A stretch of DNA of 6,223 nucleotides. Origin: an uncultured Verrucomicrobiota bacterium (GTDB lineage Bacteria; Verrucomicrobiota; Verrucomicrobiia; Opitutales; LL51). Numbering within the stretch: the first letter of the stretch is position 1; each line of letters opens with the position of its first letter. A program made the position numbers and the translations under genes. Below the pieces are notes generated by a model, which made no database searches, had not been told where the DNA came from, and saw only the letters and a list, made by a program, of their open reading frames with translations. Positions 4,725 to 6,223 of this stretch are shown here, in pieces. The stretch spans positions 1-6,223 of the forward strand of contig CAMWJR010000049.1 in the NCBI GenBank assembly GCA_947174645.1. Direction: 5' to 3'.

Positions 4725-6223
4725 TTACTGAAAAATATTGGGGATTTGAAATTTCTGTTGGGCGCTGTTTCGGACCCAGTAAACCTGCTCAGAGGCGGTA
4801 TCAAACACCAGGAAAATTACACGGCCGTTCGCCAACTCTTCGACGACATGTCTAGTTCCTAATGCTGCGATAATCCGCTGATCACTCAAACCTATTGCAT
4901 TTATAACTTCTGGAACAAAATCCTTGATCCCTTTATCATAATGGAGGCAGTAGAGTGTCCGGAAAAAATCTTGAAGCATAAAACGTCCCGATGTCACGAT
5001 TAGACAACACACATTTTGCTTCATTTTCGAAGCGAGTTGCGTCGTTGCTTCTTTGGGATTTTTTATAAAGTCTTGGACGAAATTTTTCGGCAGCAGCGTC
5101 CCCGTATCGTAAATGCGGATCGAGTCTTTTAATCGCGCAATAGTTGATGGTTCCAGCGAACGGGATATCTTCTCAAGAATTTTCATGGGCCTTTTCTCAC
5201 CTGAGAGATCCCGCAGATGAAACATCTCTGGGATACGGTCGCCTATGAATCTATTGAGACCGAATGCTGAAGCAGCATTTGATGCCATGTTTGCTCCTCT
5301 AAACGCCAAAAGGTTGTCACTATTGGACATCCGCTCAAATGTTTGCGAAAAATATGGGGACAATTGGCCAACCACCTCACCCCCTGTTCTAATGATATTT
5401 TTCACCTGTAATATCCCATTAAACGATTCCTGTACCCAAGTTTTAAATCTTTCAGGTGTGAAAATATTTTCGAATTTGCCCGGAACGTAGTTAATGGTTG
5501 CTAAATAAATCGCCTGTGCTGCACGGTCAATGAGGAAGCAAACAAACCCCGAGTTTTTGGGAAAAGAATATCCCGCGTTTATCCATTCATACGTATCCGC
5601 ACTAACAGGGAGCCTCTTCGCTAAAAGCTCATTCATTTGTCTTACAACGTTACGATCATTTGTGCTGAAACGGCCTGCATCAATGGGCTGACAATTGGAA
5701 ATATAAAGTGTTTGAAAAAAGTTGGGATAATTCGAAGATGAAAATCTTCCGCCATTTGTGATGTCTAAACAATAGATCGTACCGCCGTACACTCCCGCAC
5801 GACTGTTAACAAAAAGCTGTGGATTTGACCAAATTTCGTTGAAAAGCTGCATATTTGTCACTGGGACAAAATCGATATAATTATTGAGCGTCGCTAAATC
5901 TTCAAGAGCTCCGAGCCTATCCATCAATTGTTCATTGAGAAAAGGGCCAAATGACGATAGAATTCCACAAAATTTCGCATGTGTCATCCCAATTTCGCCA
6001 CGTATCGAGCTTGAAACCTCGAAAGAATTGGCTGGAACATAAGAAATATTTGAGCCGAGGTTTACCTCCAAGTAGGGATTGGCTGCATTGGCTTCGACCT
6101 CGGGATAATCGTTGAGATTTTCTTTAGCGAATTCAAATTTTGGAACTTCGGGATATTCATACTGACCACCGGCATGAAAACTCGCTTGCACTGTCGATAT
6201 TCCTCCAATTCCCCATAACATAC
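4725..6223 (-). CDS. Unrecognised protein with two diverged copies of one domain (5' end at or beyond window edge)
   Basis: The frame is open to the right edge and ends with TAA at 4727-4725; 498 codons follow the first ATG (6221). I recognise no family. Residues 100-254 and 361-497 are diverged copies of one domain. Shared anchors in order are CL-x-(I/V)-T-x-(G)GRF (151-160, 406-414), FFxTLY (168-173, 419-424), FL then D-x-A with Tyr seven residues after the Asp (229-239, 470-481), and a KF...NIF end (249-254, 490-497). A helical, Ala/Asn/Ser-rich linker joins them. The N-terminal 60 residues repeat YPEVP and YPEVEA. The start is unsure: ATG 6221; GTG 6191 with GGAGGA 9 bases upstream; or a start outside the window, in which case LWGIGGISTVQA could be the end of a signal peptide. 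Its place beside a T3SS operon makes a secreted or effector role possible, but the terminator separates them and no enzyme motif is evident. Confidence 0.88.
   Translation of the reverse strand, partial: MLWGIGGISTVQASFHAGGQYEYPEVPKFEFAKENLNDYPEVEANAANPYLEVNLGSNISYVPANSFEVSSSIRGEIGMTHAKFCGILSSFGPFLNEQLMDRLGALEDLATLNNYIDFVPVTNMQLFNEIWSNPQLFVNSRAGVYGGTIYCLDITNGGRFSSSNYPNFFQTLYISNCQPIDAGRFSTNDRNVVRQMNELLAKRLPVSADTYEWINAGYSFPKNSGFVCFLIDRAAQAIYLATINYVPGKFENIFTPERFKTWVQESFNGILQVKNIIRTGGEVVGQLSPYFSQTFERMSNSDNLLAFRGANMASNAASAFGLNRFIGDRIPEMFHLRDLSGEKRPMKILEKISRSLEPSTIARLKDSIRIYDTGTLLPKNFVQDFIKNPKEATTQLASKMKQNVCCLIVTSGRFMLQDFFRTLYCLHYDKGIKDFVPEVINAIGLSDQRIIAALGTRHVVEELANGRVIFLVFDTASEQVYWVRNSAQQKFQIPNIFQ
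4731..5141 (-). repeat. Domain copy B of the duplicated-domain protein
   Basis: Residues 361-497, about 137 aa, at the extreme C-terminus. The positions equivalent to copy A are C406, L407, T410, G412, R413, F414, F419, F420, T422, L423, Y424, F470, L471, D474, A476, Y481, K490, F491, N495, I496 and F497. Offsets to copy A fall between 242 and 255, so the two align with only small gaps. Copy B has a CC pair (405-406) where copy A has YC. Confidence 0.7.
5460..5924 (-). repeat. Domain copy A of the duplicated-domain protein
   Basis: Residues 100-254, about 155 aa. Key positions are C151, L152, T155, G158, R159, F160, F168, F169, T171, L172, Y173, F229, L230, D232, A234, Y239, K249, F250, N252, I253 and F254. 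The alternation of short hydrophobic strands and amphipathic helices suggests an alpha/beta fold. Compared with copy B it carries extra residues in the middle, around 184-220. Confidence 0.7.

Noticed and set aside
1..6223. tRNA or rRNA genes, CRISPR arrays, insertion sequences
   Set aside because: Coding sequence fills nearly the whole window. I saw no regularly spaced repeats, transposase motifs, inverted terminal repeats or cloverleaf-like sequence in the gaps.

Overview
All five genes in this window lie on the minus strand. Four of them form a tightly packed operon whose core is a type III secretion (T3SS) export gate gene. The organism is therefore a Gram-negative bacterium with an injectisome, probably host-associated or predatory. 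Spot counts of 60-base lines give roughly 50% GC in the T3SS genes and about 42% in the right-hand gene. I cannot place it in a genus. A Chlamydiota/Verrucomicrobiota-type host is possible, but that is only an impression from the many unrecognisable neighbours around a conserved core.

Layout in the direction of transcription, from high to low coordinates: (1) 6223-4725 is the end, or nearly all, of an unrecognised protein of about 498 aa. It carries two diverged copies of the same domain of about 140-155 residues, and a strong rho-independent terminator (4645-4608) follows it. (2) 4525-4145 encodes a small TPR-like protein that best fits SctY (YscY family). (3) 4148-2046 encodes SctV (YscV/LcrD/InvA family), the nine-fold export gate, 700 aa. 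(4) 2049-814 encodes an unrecognised 411-aa protein, helical then disordered. (5) 787-1 is the start of an unrecognised proline-rich, charged protein that runs off the left edge, with 262 codons visible.

Genes 2-4 overlap by 4 bases at each junction (GTGA, then ATGA), and gene 5 follows after 26 bases with its own strong Shine-Dalgarno sequence. The terminator between genes 1 and 2 suggests that sctY begins a new transcription unit. SctY directly upstream of SctV matches the yscY-lcrD order of Yersinia, where YscX, YscY and YscV act together at the export gate. No SctX-like gene is visible. The unrecognised proteins are the most interesting part of the window: two are cotranscribed with sctV, so they are candidate accessory parts, regulators or substrates of this T3SS. 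The duplicated-domain protein next to it is a candidate secreted protein.
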